DNA of 64,000 nucleotides from Poseidonocella sp. HB161398 (GTDB lineage Bacteria; Pseudomonadota; Alphaproteobacteria; Rhodobacterales; Rhodobacteraceae), in assembly GCF_005870025.1 (NCBI RefSeq), contig NZ_VATA01000011.1, positions 1 through 64,000 on the forward strand, given 5' to 3'. Position numbers and translations under genes: made by a program. This document shows, one piece after another, positions 36,639 through 45,941 of the stretch (positions are counted from its first letter, which is position 1; each line of letters starts with the position of its first letter). The notes below the pieces were generated by a model. The model worked only from the letters and a program-made list of their open reading frames with translations. It was not told the origin of the DNA and did no database searches.

Positions 36639-37469
36639 ATGGCGAAACTCGTTCTTCCGGCGGGCCTTCTGGTCCTGCTGCTGCTCGGCGGGCCGATGCT
36701 GCTGATGCTGCGCTACTCGTTCAACGTCTTCGACCCGCTTTTCCTGATGAAGCAGGCCTTCACCTTCGAGAACTACGCGCGGGCGGTGGCCGATCCCTAC
36801 TACCAGAAGATCCTGACCACCACGATTCTCGTGGCGCTGGCCTGCACGGCGCTGACCACGCTGCTGGCCTATGGCCCGGCCTACTGGCTGGCGCGCATGG
36901 AGAGCCGCTGGAAGAGCAAGCTGACCATCCTGACCATGTTCCCCCTTCTCGTGGGGGGCGTGGTGCGCTCGGCGGGGTACCTGGCGCTGCTGAGCACCGA
37001 CGGGCTGGTGAATGCCGCCCTGCGCGGGGCGGGGATCATCGCCGAGCCGCTGCAGCTTCTCTATACGCCCGGCGCGGTGATCTTCGCCACGGTGGGGATC
37101 GTGCTGCCCTACATGATCCTGACGCTGGCCTCGGTGATCGAGAGCATCCCGCGCCAGGTCGAGGAGGCCGCGGCCAATCTCGGCGCGCGCCCGGGGCGGT
37201 CCTTCTTCCGGGTGCTGATGCCGCTGTCGCTGCCCGGGGTGCTTGCCGGGGCGACGCTGGTCTTCATCCTGTGCATGAACGCCTATGCCACGCCGCTGCT
37301 GCTTGGCGGGCCGCAGTTCCAGATGATGGCGCCCGCGGTCTACGAGCAGTTCGCCCGCGCCTCCAACTGGCCCTTCGGCGCGGCGCTGGCCTTCCTCCTG
37401 CTGATCGTCACCGTGATCCTGACGAGCCTCGGCAGCTCGGTCATCGCCCGGCGCTACAGGGCGGGCTGA
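36639..37469 (+). CDS. ABC transporter permease, PotB type
   Basis: The 276-residue protein has six hydrophobic spans and an EAA loop VEEAAANLGARPGRSFFRVLMPL (about 172-194). It is the partner of the PotC-type permease earlier in the operon. It starts 3 bp after the binding-protein gene and is the last gene of the unit; no terminator with a T-run was recognised. Confidence 0.88.
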   Translation: MAKLVLPAGLLVLLLLGGPMLLMLRYSFNVFDPLFLMKQAFTFENYARAVADPYYQKILTTTILVALACTALTTLLAYGPAYWLARMESRWKSKLTILTMFPLLVGGVVRSAGYLALLSTDGLVNAALRGAGIIAEPLQLLYTPGAVIFATVGIVLPYMILTLASVIESIPRQVEEAAANLGARPGRSFFRVLMPLSLPGVLAGATLVFILCMNAYATPLLLGGPQFQMMAPAVYEQFARASNWPFGAALAFLLLIVTVILTSLGSSVIARRYRAG

Positions 37470-37593
37470 GCGCGCCCCGCCTGCCCGGTCTTGGGGCAGA
37501 ACACGCAAAAGGCGAGCCGGGCCGGCGGAAAGCGCTACGGGAAATGCCGTCCCGGCGCTAGGATTGCCGCAGCGGCAGGGGGAGGCGCACGGC

Positions 37594-38070
37594 ATGGAAA
37601 GGGACGGCATCGACACGGCCAGCGCGCTGGCCCGCGCGGTGGTGGGCGAGCTGCGCCCCGCCGAGCTTCTGCTGATGCCCGCGACCGAGGCCGCCTTCTG
37701 GCGGAATGGCGGGCGGCTGCCCGCAAGCAGCTACGGCCGCGCCATCGGCTTCGGCACGGCTGCCGAGGCCGGGGCTGCGCTTGCGCCGGTGGCGCTGGTG
37801 CTGGCCGCCTTCGGGCTCGAGACCCTGCGTGACCTGGCCAAGGAGAAGGCGCTCGGCGCCGGGAGGGCGCTGTTCGCCGCGATCGGCACGCGGCTGGCGG
37901 GCGGCAAGGCGGAGCCGCTGGAGCTGCCGCCCGCGGAATTCGCCCGGCTGCAGGAGGGCATCGCCGCGGAGGCGCGCAAGTACCTGTCCGAAGACGTCGC
38001 CGCGGCGCTTACCCATGCCATCGTGTCGCGCATCGCGGCGCCCGCGCCGCCCGGCGCCGGGCCGCAGTGA
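37594..38070 (+). CDS. Hypothetical protein coupled to the M48 peptidase
   Basis: The 158-residue protein has no recognised domain. It has one hydrophobic stretch (about 57-75, AAEAGAALAPVALVLAAFG) followed by charged helices, so it could be membrane-attached. GGGGGAGG precedes the ATG at 37594. Its stop overlaps the GTG start of the peptidase gene (GTGA), so the two are translated together and probably work together. Function unknown. Confidence 0.65.
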   Translation: MERDGIDTASALARAVVGELRPAELLLMPATEAAFWRNGGRLPASSYGRAIGFGTAAEAGAALAPVALVLAAFGLETLRDLAKEKALGAGRALFAAIGTRLAGGKAEPLELPPAEFARLQEGIAAEARKYLSEDVAAALTHAIVSRIAAPAPPGAGPQ

Positions 38071-40301
38071 CCGGGCCGGGCCCGCTCCTCAACCCGTTCC
38101 CCTTCGCTGGGGAGACCCGCTACCGCCTGGCCTTCCTGCTTCTCGTCTCCTCCGCCGTCGCGCTCTCGGCCGGGTTCCACGTGGTCGGCGCCTTCGCCCC
38201 CTCGCTCGCCGCGGTCGAGGACTGCCTGCGCGCCGAGGCGATGCCGGTTCTCTCCCGGGCCGCCGCGGAGGCCGCGCCGGAGCTGGTCCTGGAGCTCCGC
38301 AGCACGGTCAATGGCTGCATGGCGGGGCTCGCGGGGGGCAGCGCGGTCTTCTGGCCGGTCGTCCTGCTGCTCCTTTTCTGGGGCGCGACGGTCCTTCTCG
38401 CCACGGCCTTGCGCTGGCGGATCGTCGCGACGGCGGGGCTGGAGCCGCTGCCCCCGCCGCTTGCCGATGCCGTCGGCGCGCGGCTCGCCCGGCTGGCGGC
38501 CGCGATCGGCTGCGCGCGGCACCCGAAGCTCCTCTGGGCGCCGCTCGACCCCTTGCCTCGCGCCGCGGTGCTGGGCTCGAACCGGCGGCCGGTGATCGCG
38601 CTGAGCGGCGGCGCCGTGGCCGCGGCGCTGACCGATCCGCCGCAATTCGACGCGATGCTGGCACATGAGCTGGCGCATGTGGCCAATCGCGACGTTACCA
38701 CGACGCTCGTCACCCGCGCGGCCACCACGGCGCTGCTTTGCGTGATCTGGCCGGCCTATCTGCTCCTGGCGCTGGCCGAGCCCGCCGAGCCCGAGACGCT
38801 GCGCCGCGCGCTTGCCGGAGACGGCGCCTCGATCCGCTTCATGGCCTGGGAGCTGGGGCGGCTGGCGCTGGTCACCGGGCTGGTCCTGCTGGCGGCGGCG
38901 GCGGTCTACCGCGCGCGCGAGCGCTATGCCGACCTGCGCGCCGGGCTGGTGCCCGAGATCGGCGCGGGGCTCGCGCGGGAATTCGCGCGGATGGCCGATC
39001 CGCCCGGCTGGCGCGTCCTGCTGTCGCTGCACCCGCCGCCCTCGGCGCGGCTGCTGGGGCTGGGCGCCACCGGAGACACCTTCGCGCCGCGCCCGGCGAC
39101 GCTGTTTCCGCTGGCCTATGCCATCGCTTTCGCCACGCCGATCGCGCTCCTGACCTGGTTCGGGCTGTTCCAGGCCGACGCGATCCTGCGGCTGTTCTCG
39201 GCGCCCGCGGCGGTGATCGCCGCGGCGGGGCTGGCGCCGCTCATCCTGCTGGCCGTGCCGATGGGCGCGGCGATGGCGCCGATCGCCTGGCGGAGCTGGC
39301 ATGCCGCGGTGCTGCTCGGCTGCCGCCCCCCGCCGGTCGCGGGCCAGGCCGCCGCGGCGGCCGCGGGCACGCTGGCCGGGCTCGCCACCTCGGCGGCGGG
39401 CATCGTCTTCTCGGTGCCGCTGCCCGGGGCCGCAGGCAGCGCGGGCGGCGAGATCCGCATCGCGCTCGCCATGCTGGCGCCGATCCTGGCGCTGCAGTTC
39501 CTGCTCTACTGGATCTGGCTCGTCTGGCTGCGCCGCGCGGCGGTGACCTGGACGCCGGTGCTGGCGCGGCTGGAGCGCGGGCCGGGGCTGCTGCGCGTCC
39601 TCCTTGCCTGCGCCGCGCTGCCGCTGGTCCTGCTGGTGCCGCCCGGGCTGGTGCTCGGCGCGCAGCTCCTCTTCGCCGGTATCTTCCTTGCGGCGCCGGG
39701 GCAGGGGATCGCCTCCGTGCTCGGGATGCTCGCGGGCGGCATGCTGATGGCGGTGGCGATGAACCCGTTCGCGCCACCCGTGCTGGCGGTGGTGGCCGGG
39801 CTGCCGCTGGCGGCGCGCTTCGCCCGCGGGCGGGCGGGCCGCGGCTGGCCCTATATCTCGGGCCCTGTGGGCGCGCCGCCGCCGGAGCCGCGGCTCCGCC
39901 CGCTTGCCGCCCTGGCCATCGGCGCGTTCTTGGGCGGCCTGCTGGCCTGGCTGACGCTCGGCGGGGTTTGGCAGAGGGCCGTCACGGCCGCCGCCGGGCC
40001 GATGCCGCCCCGCCAGGCGCTGGCGGTGCTTGCCGCGCTCCTTGCCCTGGCCGCCTTCCCGGCCGCGCTGGCTGCGCCCGGGCGGCGGACCGAGCACGGG
40101 CTGCTGGCCGCCGTCACCGCCGCCGTGACCTGCACGGCCGCCCTCGGCGCATTGGGCGGGTTCGGCCTGACCGGCCTCTGGATCGTGGTCACCGGCGCGG
40201 CCTTCCTCGGGCTCGCCATCGCCCTCTGCGGCGCGGGGCTGGCCGCCCTGGCGCTGTGCCTCGCGCGGATATGGCAGCGCCCTGGCGCAGAGCGCATCTG
40301 A
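38067..40301 (+). CDS. Large multi-spanning M48-family zinc metallopeptidase
   Basis: The 744-residue protein starts with GTG. Two early hydrophobic segments surround a loop, then the zinc site HELAH (His200, Glu201, His204, in MLAHELAHVANRDV) and a probable third ligand in RARERYADLRAG. After about residue 340 there are around ten further hydrophobic spans, so it is much longer than HtpX or Oma1-type M48 peptidases. The extra half resembles no domain I recognise. It sits in the inner membrane and may clear damaged membrane proteins. Confidence 0.8.
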   Translation: MTGPGPLLNPFPFAGETRYRLAFLLLVSSAVALSAGFHVVGAFAPSLAAVEDCLRAEAMPVLSRAAAEAAPELVLELRSTVNGCMAGLAGGSAVFWPVVLLLLFWGATVLLATALRWRIVATAGLEPLPPPLADAVGARLARLAAAIGCARHPKLLWAPLDPLPRAAVLGSNRRPVIALSGGAVAAALTDPPQFDAMLAHELAHVANRDVTTTLVTRAATTALLCVIWPAYLLLALAEPAEPETLRRALAGDGASIRFMAWELGRLALVTGLVLLAAAAVYRARERYADLRAGLVPEIGAGLAREFARMADPPGWRVLLSLHPPPSARLLGLGATGDTFAPRPATLFPLAYAIAFATPIALLTWFGLFQADAILRLFSAPAAVIAAAGLAPLILLAVPMGAAMAPIAWRSWHAAVLLGCRPPPVAGQAAAAAAGTLAGLATSAAGIVFSVPLPGAAGSAGGEIRIALAMLAPILALQFLLYWIWLVWLRRAAVTWTPVLARLERGPGLLRVLLACAALPLVLLVPPGLVLGAQLLFAGIFLAAPGQGIASVLGMLAGGMLMAVAMNPFAPPVLAVVAGLPLAARFARGRAGRGWPYISGPVGAPPPEPRLRPLAALAIGAFLGGLLAWLTLGGVWQRAVTAAAGPMPPRQALAVLAALLALAAFPAALAAPGRRTEHGLLAAVTAAVTCTAALGALGGFGLTGLWIVVTGAAFLGLAIALCGAGLAALALCLARIWQRPGAERI

Positions 40302-40434
40302 ACGGCGGAGGAATGGGCCCGCCGCCGCCGTCGGTCGGCCGTTCGCGGCCGATTTCTTCCGGTCCTGGACGCCGGGCAGAGGGAAGCGCCCCGTGCCCGC
40401 CGGTAGGATAGGGCCGGCGGCGCCTGTCACGGGC

Positions 40435-41622
40435 TCAGGACGGGGCCTGCACGACTTTCGTGCCGTCGGCCACGGTGTCGGCGGGATGCAGGATGACCTC
40501 CTCCGCCGCGGAGAGCCCGTCCAGCACCTGGGCGAAGGCGTCGCTGCGCGCGCCGATGACGATGCGCCGGAGCCGCGCGCGGCCGTCCTCCACCCGGAAG
40601 ACCGCCCAGTCCGGCCCGTCGCGGAAGAGCGCGCCGACCGGCACCGCGAGCACGTCCTGCCCGGACCAGACCCGGATATGGACGTTGACGCGGAAGCCGT
40701 GCCCGAGCGCGGCGCGCGCCTCCGGCCCGCCGGTCAGGGCCAGGATCACCTCGACGCGCTGCTCCTCGATGCCGAGCGCCGAGACCTTGGTCTCCGCCGC
40801 CGGCTCGACCCGTTCGACCGTCGCCGCAAGCTCCGGGCCGCCCCAGCCGGTGATCCGCGCGGCCGCCCCCGGCACGACCTCGACGGCATCGCGCGACAGC
40901 AGGTCGGCGACGATCTCCAGATTGCCGGGATCGCCGATCTCGAGGATCCGCGTGCCGGCCTGCACGACCTGCTCGTCCTCGGTCAGCACCCGCAGGATGC
41001 GGCCCGAGACCGGGGCGGTGACCGCGACGCAGCAGCTGGCCGGGACGCTGCCATTGCCGATCGCCAGAAGCGCCTCCGCGCTGTCGCGCTTGCGTTCCTG
41101 CACCTCGAGATTGGCCCGCGCGCTTTCCACCGCCGCGGCCGCGGTGCGTTCGGCCAGAATGGCATTGTCGCGCAGCTGGGCCGGGATCGCCGCGCGCTCG
41201 AAAAGCTTGCGGCTGCGCTCCGCCTCGGTCGCGGCATGCTCCTGCTCGGCCTCGGCCTGGGCCAGCTCGGCGCGGGCCAGCGCGACCGCGGCATCGGCAG
41301 CCGCGGCGGCGGCCTCGGCCACGGCGCGGGCGCGCCAGTCGAGAAGCTCGGGCGCGGCCGGGCCGATGCGGGCGACCACGGTCTCCTCTGCCGTGACCGC
41401 GTCCCCGGCATGGAGCGCGATCCGCTCGAGCCTGCCCGAGATCGGGGCGGAGACGGCGAAGACCTCGCGGATGCGGGCGCGGCCCTCCTCGGAGATCTCG
41501 ACGGCCAGGTCGCGCGGCGCGATGCGCGCGGTCTCCACCGCCACCGGGCGCGGGGCGAAGGCCCAGGCGAGGGCCAGGAGCAGGGCGAGGGTGGCGAAGA
41601 GGGGCAGGATGAGGCGGCGCAT
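40435..41622 (-). CDS. HlyD-type periplasmic adaptor of an ABC export system
   Basis: The 395-residue protein has an N-terminal membrane anchor (LILPLFATLALLLALAWAF), a split lipoyl/barrel-sandwich domain (about 45-75 and 200-235, VSAPISGRLERIALHAGDAV and VTAPVSGRILRVL), a coiled-coil hairpin (about 95-185, rich in Ala and Glu) and a beta-barrel domain. It links an inner-membrane pump to the periplasm or outer membrane. It follows the permease gene by 3 bp, and the layout is like DevB-DevC-DevA or MacA systems. No TolC-type gene is nearby. Confidence 0.87.
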   Translation of the reverse strand: MRRLILPLFATLALLLALAWAFAPRPVAVETARIAPRDLAVEISEEGRARIREVFAVSAPISGRLERIALHAGDAVTAEETVVARIGPAAPELLDWRARAVAEAAAAAADAAVALARAELAQAEAEQEHAATEAERSRKLFERAAIPAQLRDNAILAERTAAAAVESARANLEVQERKRDSAEALLAIGNGSVPASCCVAVTAPVSGRILRVLTEDEQVVQAGTRILEIGDPGNLEIVADLLSRDAVEVVPGAAARITGWGGPELAATVERVEPAAETKVSALGIEEQRVEVILALTGGPEARAALGHGFRVNVHIRVWSGQDVLAVPVGALFRDGPDWAVFRVEDGRARLRRIVIGARSDAFAQVLDGLSAAEEVILHPADTVADGTKVVQAPS

Positions 41623-41625
41623 GGG

Positions 41626-43986
41626 TCACTCCCTTGTCTTCAGCACGCCGATGATGTCGAGCCGGGCGATCCGCCGGCGCAGCGCCAGCGCCGAGAGGAG
41701 CGCGGCGGCGCAGACGGCGAGGCTGGCGGTGGCGTAGACCTCGCGCCCGATGACGAAGGGCACCCGGTAGAGATCCGAGGCGAAGGCGGCGGCCATGGCG
41801 CGCGCCATGGCATGGCCGATCGCCCAGCCGAGCGGCTGCGCGGCCAGCACCACGATGGCCAGCTCTGCATGGAGCATGGCGGCGACCTCTGCTCTGGTGA
41901 AGCCGAGGACCCGCAGGCTGGCAAGCTCGCGCCCCTGCTCGGACAGGGCGATGCGGGCCAGGTTGTAGACCACCCCGGCGGCGATCGTCGCGGCGAGCCC
42001 GACATAGACGCTGATCATCACGGCCAGGTTCTCGGCCAGGGTGGCGCGGAACCGCGCGAGCGCCAGCGATGTCACCGACAGGAGCCCGGTCTCGGGCGCG
42101 GCGCGCGCGGCGGCGAAGAAGGCCTCCTGCCCGGCGGGGTCGAGCTGCAGCACGGCGCCGGAAAGCCGCGCGCCCTCGCCGGCCGCGCGGTTCAGCGCGG
42201 TGATCTCCATCGCCGCGCCGAGCCCGACATAGCCGACTGAGAGCCCGCTGACCGGCAGCTGCACCGTCCGGCGGCGGCCGTCGAGGAAGGCGACCGTCAC
42301 CTCTTCTCCGGGGCGGACCTGCAGCGCCTCGGCCAGCGCCTCGCTGAGGATCAGCCCGGTGCCGGGCATCGTCATGGGCCGCAGATCCGGCGAGAGGACG
42401 CGGCTGAGCCGTGGCTCTGCCGGGCGGCCCTCGATCGAGATGCGCTTGGCGCGCGGCCCGGCGGAGATCCGGGCGGGCAGGCTGCGGAAGGGCTCGGCGG
42501 CCATCACGCCGGGCAGGTGGCGGACATCGTCGAGCGCGCCCGGCCCCTGCGCGGTGGCGAAGCTGAGCCGGACATCCTGCCGTTCGCCGCGATGGAAGGT
42601 GACGTCGATCATCTGCTCGACCGAGCCGAAGGTCCAGAGCGAGGCGATCAGGATCGCGGTCGCCATCGCGACGCCGAGGATGCCGGAGGCGGTGCGCAGC
42701 GGCCAGTGGAGAAGGTGCCGCGCCACCATCCGCAGGCTCTGCCGCATCGGCAGGAGGGTGGCGAGCCAGCCGGGGCGCTGGCGGTAGGCCGGCGGGGCGG
42801 GCGGCGCCATCGCCACCGCCGGGGGCAGCGCGGCGACGGCACGCACCGCCCGCAGCGCGCCCGCCGCCGCGGCCGCCAGGGCGATCAGCGCCGCCAGCGC
42901 GTAGATCTGCGGGTCGCGGGTGAAGACCAGGAAGGGGAAGGAGAAGAACTCGGCATAGAGCCGCGCCATCCCCGCGCCCAGCCAGGCGCCCGCCGCGAAG
43001 CCCATCAGGATGCCGGCGAGCGCGATCGCCAGGACGAATTCCATGTAGTGCCCGGCGATTGCGCGGCGGCTGTAGCCGAGCGCCTTCAAGAGCCCGATCT
43101 GCTCGCGCTCCAGCGCGATCAGCCGCGACATCGTCATGTTGACCAGCATCGCGGCGACCGCGAGGAAGATCGGCGGCAGCACGCGGGCCATGGCGCCGAG
43201 CTGGCGCAGCTCGGCATCGAGGAAGGCATGGGACATCTGGTCTGCGCGCCCGATCGCCCCGGTGCCACCATAGCGGGCGAGAAGGCCGTCGAGCGCGGCG
43301 ATCACCCGCGTCTCCGACGCGCCGGGGGCGAGCTTCAGCACCAGGCTGTCGAAGGCGCCCTCCATGTCGGCCGCCGCGGCCAGCGGCGCGCGCGGCAGCC
43401 AGGCGATGCCGAAGCGCGACGGGTCGGGCATCATCTCGCCCGGTCCCAGCGCATAGATGTATTCCGGCGAAAGCGCCGTGCCGGTGACGGTGAAATCCAG
43501 CCGCCGCCCGTCGAGCACGACCGCAAGCACGGAGCCGGGACCCAGCTGGTGGGCGGCGGCGAAGCTCTCGGAGAGGGCCAGCTCGCGGTCCGACTGCGGG
43601 TCGGGCAGCCGCCCGCGGCGCAGGTGGAGCTGGTTCAGCCCCTCCGCGGCGGGCAGCGAGACCAGCATCATCGCCGCCGGGGCGGACTGGCCCGGAAGCT
43701 CCGGCCGCCCCAGCCGGACGATCCGCGCCTCGGCCGCCAGCACGCCGTCGATCGCCGCGGCCTCGGGCAGGAGCGCCAGCGGCGCGCGGGTCAGATCGGC
43801 GAAGACATCGGCAAAGCGGTTCTGCTCGTAGTAGCGGTCGCGCGTCTGGGACAGCGCGTCATGCGCGCCGGTGCCCAGGATCATGGTCGCGACCCCGGCC
43901 GCGAGCACCGCCGCGATGGCCAGCGCCTGCGCCCAGAGGCGGCGCAGGTCGCGCAGGACCTTGCGGCGCAGCGGCGGGATCACCAT
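41626..43986 (-). CDS. FtsX/MacB-type ABC transporter permease
   Basis: The 786-residue protein is a duplicated FtsX-type permease: a first span ([21 protein letters not shown]), a large periplasmic domain, three spans near 265-380, a second span and periplasmic domain (about 425-640), and three final spans ([21 protein letters not shown] onward). This is the layout of lipoprotein- or lipid-extracting ABC systems. It overlaps the ATPase gene by 7 bp and precedes the adaptor gene. Confidence 0.87.
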   Translation of the reverse strand: MVIPPLRRKVLRDLRRLWAQALAIAAVLAAGVATMILGTGAHDALSQTRDRYYEQNRFADVFADLTRAPLALLPEAAAIDGVLAAEARIVRLGRPELPGQSAPAAMMLVSLPAAEGLNQLHLRRGRLPDPQSDRELALSESFAAAHQLGPGSVLAVVLDGRRLDFTVTGTALSPEYIYALGPGEMMPDPSRFGIAWLPRAPLAAAADMEGAFDSLVLKLAPGASETRVIAALDGLLARYGGTGAIGRADQMSHAFLDAELRQLGAMARVLPPIFLAVAAMLVNMTMSRLIALEREQIGLLKALGYSRRAIAGHYMEFVLAIALAGILMGFAAGAWLGAGMARLYAEFFSFPFLVFTRDPQIYALAALIALAAAAAGALRAVRAVAALPPAVAMAPPAPPAYRQRPGWLATLLPMRQSLRMVARHLLHWPLRTASGILGVAMATAILIASLWTFGSVEQMIDVTFHRGERQDVRLSFATAQGPGALDDVRHLPGVMAAEPFRSLPARISAGPRAKRISIEGRPAEPRLSRVLSPDLRPMTMPGTGLILSEALAEALQVRPGEEVTVAFLDGRRRTVQLPVSGLSVGYVGLGAAMEITALNRAAGEGARLSGAVLQLDPAGQEAFFAAARAAPETGLLSVTSLALARFRATLAENLAVMISVYVGLAATIAAGVVYNLARIALSEQGRELASLRVLGFTRAEVAAMLHAELAIVVLAAQPLGWAIGHAMARAMAAAFASDLYRVPFVIGREVYATASLAVCAAALLSALALRRRIARLDIIGVLKTRE

Positions 43987-44696
43987 GACACCTCCGCCGG
44001 CGCCTTGCGCGTGCTGTTGGCGATCTCCTCGACGATCCGACCGTCGGCAAAGCGCAGGCTGCGGTCGGCGATCTCGCGGATTGCGGCATTGTGGGTGATG
44101 ACCAGCGTCGTCGCCCCGGTGGCGCGGTTGACGCCCTCCAGCGCCTCGAGCACCCGCACCCCGGTCACGCTGTCGAGCGCGCCGGTCGGCTCGTCGCAGA
44201 ACAGGAGCTCCGGCCGCTTGGCGATGGCCCGCGCGATGGCGACGCGCTGCTGCTCGCCCCCCGAGAGCTGCGCCGGGAAATGCCCGCGCCTCGGGCCGAG
44301 CCCGACCAGCTCCAGCGCCTCGGCGGGGGGCATCGGATCGCGGGCGATTTCCGTGACCAGGGCGACATTCTCCAGCGCGGTCAGGCTGGGGACGAGGTTG
44401 TAGAACTGGAAGACGAAGCCGACATGGTCGCGGCGGTAGAGCGTCAGGCCGCGCTCGCTCATCGCGGTCAGCTCGGCATCGCGGAACCAGACATGGCCCG
44501 AGGAGGCGGTGTCGAGCCCGCCGAGGATATTGAGGAAGGTCGACTTGCCCGAGCCCGAGGGGCCGAGGATGACGACGAATTCCCCCGCCCGCGCCGCGAA
44601 ATCCACGCCGCCGAGCGCCTGCACCTCCAGCGCGCCGCTGCGGTAGACCTTGCCGAGGCCCGCCGCGCGGATGATCTCTGCGCCCTCTGCGGTCAT
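43980..44696 (-). CDS. LolD/MacB-type ABC transporter ATPase
   Basis: The 238-residue protein has Walker [10 protein letters not shown], signature LSGGEQQR, Walker [13 protein letters not shown] and switch His in VITHNAAI, all typical for the LolD/MacB group. The start at 44696 ([13 protein letters not shown]) has GGGAGG upstream; a longer frame to 44834 has no such site. It is the first gene of the export operon. An FNR-like box lies 50 bp upstream. Confidence 0.9.
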   Translation of the reverse strand: MTAEGAEIIRAAGLGKVYRSGALEVQALGGVDFAARAGEFVVILGPSGSGKSTFLNILGGLDTASSGHVWFRDAELTAMSERGLTLYRRDHVGFVFQFYNLVPSLTALENVALVTEIARDPMPPAEALELVGLGPRRGHFPAQLSGGEQQRVAIARAIAKRPELLFCDEPTGALDSVTGVRVLEALEGVNRATGATTLVITHNAAIREIADRSLRFADGRIVEEIANSTRKAPAEVSW

Positions 44697-44745
44697 GCCG
44701 CTGTCCCTCCCGCGTCCGAGCCTAGCGCAGATCGCCGGGACCGCC

Positions 44746-44759
44746 CTGACATGGGTCAA
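44746..44759 (-). promoter_or_regulatory. FNR-like box upstream of the ABC export operon
   Basis: On the minus strand the sequence is TTGACCCATGTCAG. It matches the alphaproteobacterial FnrL pattern TTGAC-N4-GTCAA at nine of ten fixed positions and lies 50 bp before the ATPase start codon. One such match per window is expected by chance. Confidence 0.45.
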
Positions 44760-44849
44760 CCGCGTGCCGCGCCGGGCCCGCCTTTTGCGCGGGTCCGGGG
44801 GCCGCCTGTTGCCGCGACAGGGGGGCCACGGCAACGGATGGCGGCGCGG

Positions 44850-45173
44850 CTAGGCCGGTTCGGCCAGGCGCTCCGCGTGCAGCACGCGCCGGACGAAGGC
44901 CGCCATCCCGCCGGGTCCCGAGGCGCGGTCCTTCAGGTGGATGCACAGATCGGGGCGGCGCGACGCGATCACGCCGATCAGCTCGCCGCGCGTCCGGTCG
45001 TCGAGCCCCGCCCCCATCACGACAGTTGCGATGCCGGGCTCGCGCTCGAGCTGGGCCGCGACCTCGTCGCGGTCATGCGCGCCAAGCCACTGGACGGGCA
45101 GATCCTCGAGCTCGCGCGCCACGGTTTCGACCACTGCCGGAAGACGTCCCACAAGCAGTATCACTGGCTTCAT
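44850..45173 (-). CDS. Small receiver-like protein, function unknown
   Basis: The 107-residue protein shows alternating strands and helices (VILLVGRLPAVVETVARELE, ATVVMGAGLDD, GELIGVIASRRPDLCIHL) as in a response-regulator receiver. The usual phosphoacceptor Asp cluster after strand 1 is not present, so phosphorylation looks unlikely. It stands alone between the export operon and a gene-free stretch. ATG 45173 is preceded by GGAGGACCGGAA. Confidence 0.55.
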   Translation of the reverse strand: MKPVILLVGRLPAVVETVARELEDLPVQWLGAHDRDEVAAQLEREPGIATVVMGAGLDDRTRGELIGVIASRRPDLCIHLKDRASGPGGMAAFVRRVLHAERLAEPA

Positions 45174-45941
45174 TTCCGGTCCTCCCATGCCGGTGCCGCA
45201 TGCGGCGCCGGGGGCGCCGGATGCAGACGCTGCCCCGAGACTACCATATCGGCGCCGGGCGCGCATCGGGAACCGGCGCCGGGCGCAGTCGCGGCAGAGG
45301 TGGCCGGCATCCGGGTCCGGCGGCTGGAGCCGGTTGGCTCTCGGCCTCCGTGAAAGGGCAGCCTCGCCCCCGGCGTGATTTCTGTCCCGTTCCCCGAGGT
45401 ACCGGCCGGCCGGGTGTCCATTGGGACGGGGCACTCCCGGCAGGGACGGCAAGTGCCACGCGCAGGTTGATGAAAATTGGGTCCCGGGACGTCGCCCAGG
45501 AGGAAATCGTTCCGGATTCGACCAAGGCTGCCTGATTTGAGCAAGTCCAGCCGCCCGGAAGCCCCGCTTCCCGGCATTGCGCCCGAGCTCCGCGGCCGAA
45601 CAGGCTTTCCGGCGCTCTGCCAATGGCCCGCCGCGTCTCCCGGTGCGGGGGACATACGGGCCGGCGGCCTGCCGCGCGCATCGCTGCGCGGCCATGCCCG
45701 TTCCGGCCCGGGATGCCTGCTCTGCCCCGGCCCGCGGGCGGACGGCGCACTTCACCCTGTCCGTGCGCATCTGAGCCCTGGGACCGCAGGGAAAGCCGGT
45801 CGGGCCGTTCCGCGCGCAGGCACGGGCCCTTCCTCAAATCCGCCGCCTCCGGCGCTGATCGGGGATGACGCGGGTGGCGGCGTTGCGGCAAGATGGGAGG
45901 GCGGGCCGGTAGGGCGGCGGCGCGCCGGAAGGGAGGACCGG
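45174..45941. other. Intergenic region with a MITE-like copy
   Basis: About 770 bp between divergently oriented genes. It holds a MITE-like element (45463-45621). No further gene is recognisable. The GH3 gene promoter should be within the last 100 bp, where ATGACGCGGGTGGC (45865) weakly resembles the FNR-like box before the alpha-oxoamine synthase gene. Confidence 0.4.
45463..45621. repeat. MITE-like element, copy B (diverged)
   Basis: About 159 bp long, the same size as copies A and C. The left end CAGGTTGATGAAAATTGG resembles copy A. Internal CCAGGAGGAAATCGTTCC and CTCCGCGGCCGAACAGGC are shared with copy A (GGAGGAAACTGTTCC, CTCCGCGGCCGAACAGAC). The right end is worn (GGCAGAGCGCCGGAAAG on the other strand). 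Confidence 0.55.

Noticed and set aside
37731-40430. 899-codon minus-strand frame antisense to the M48 peptidase gene
   Set aside because: GC-rich shadow of the real gene; the plus frame has a zinc site and membrane spans, the minus frame has only Arg/Gln/Gly runs.
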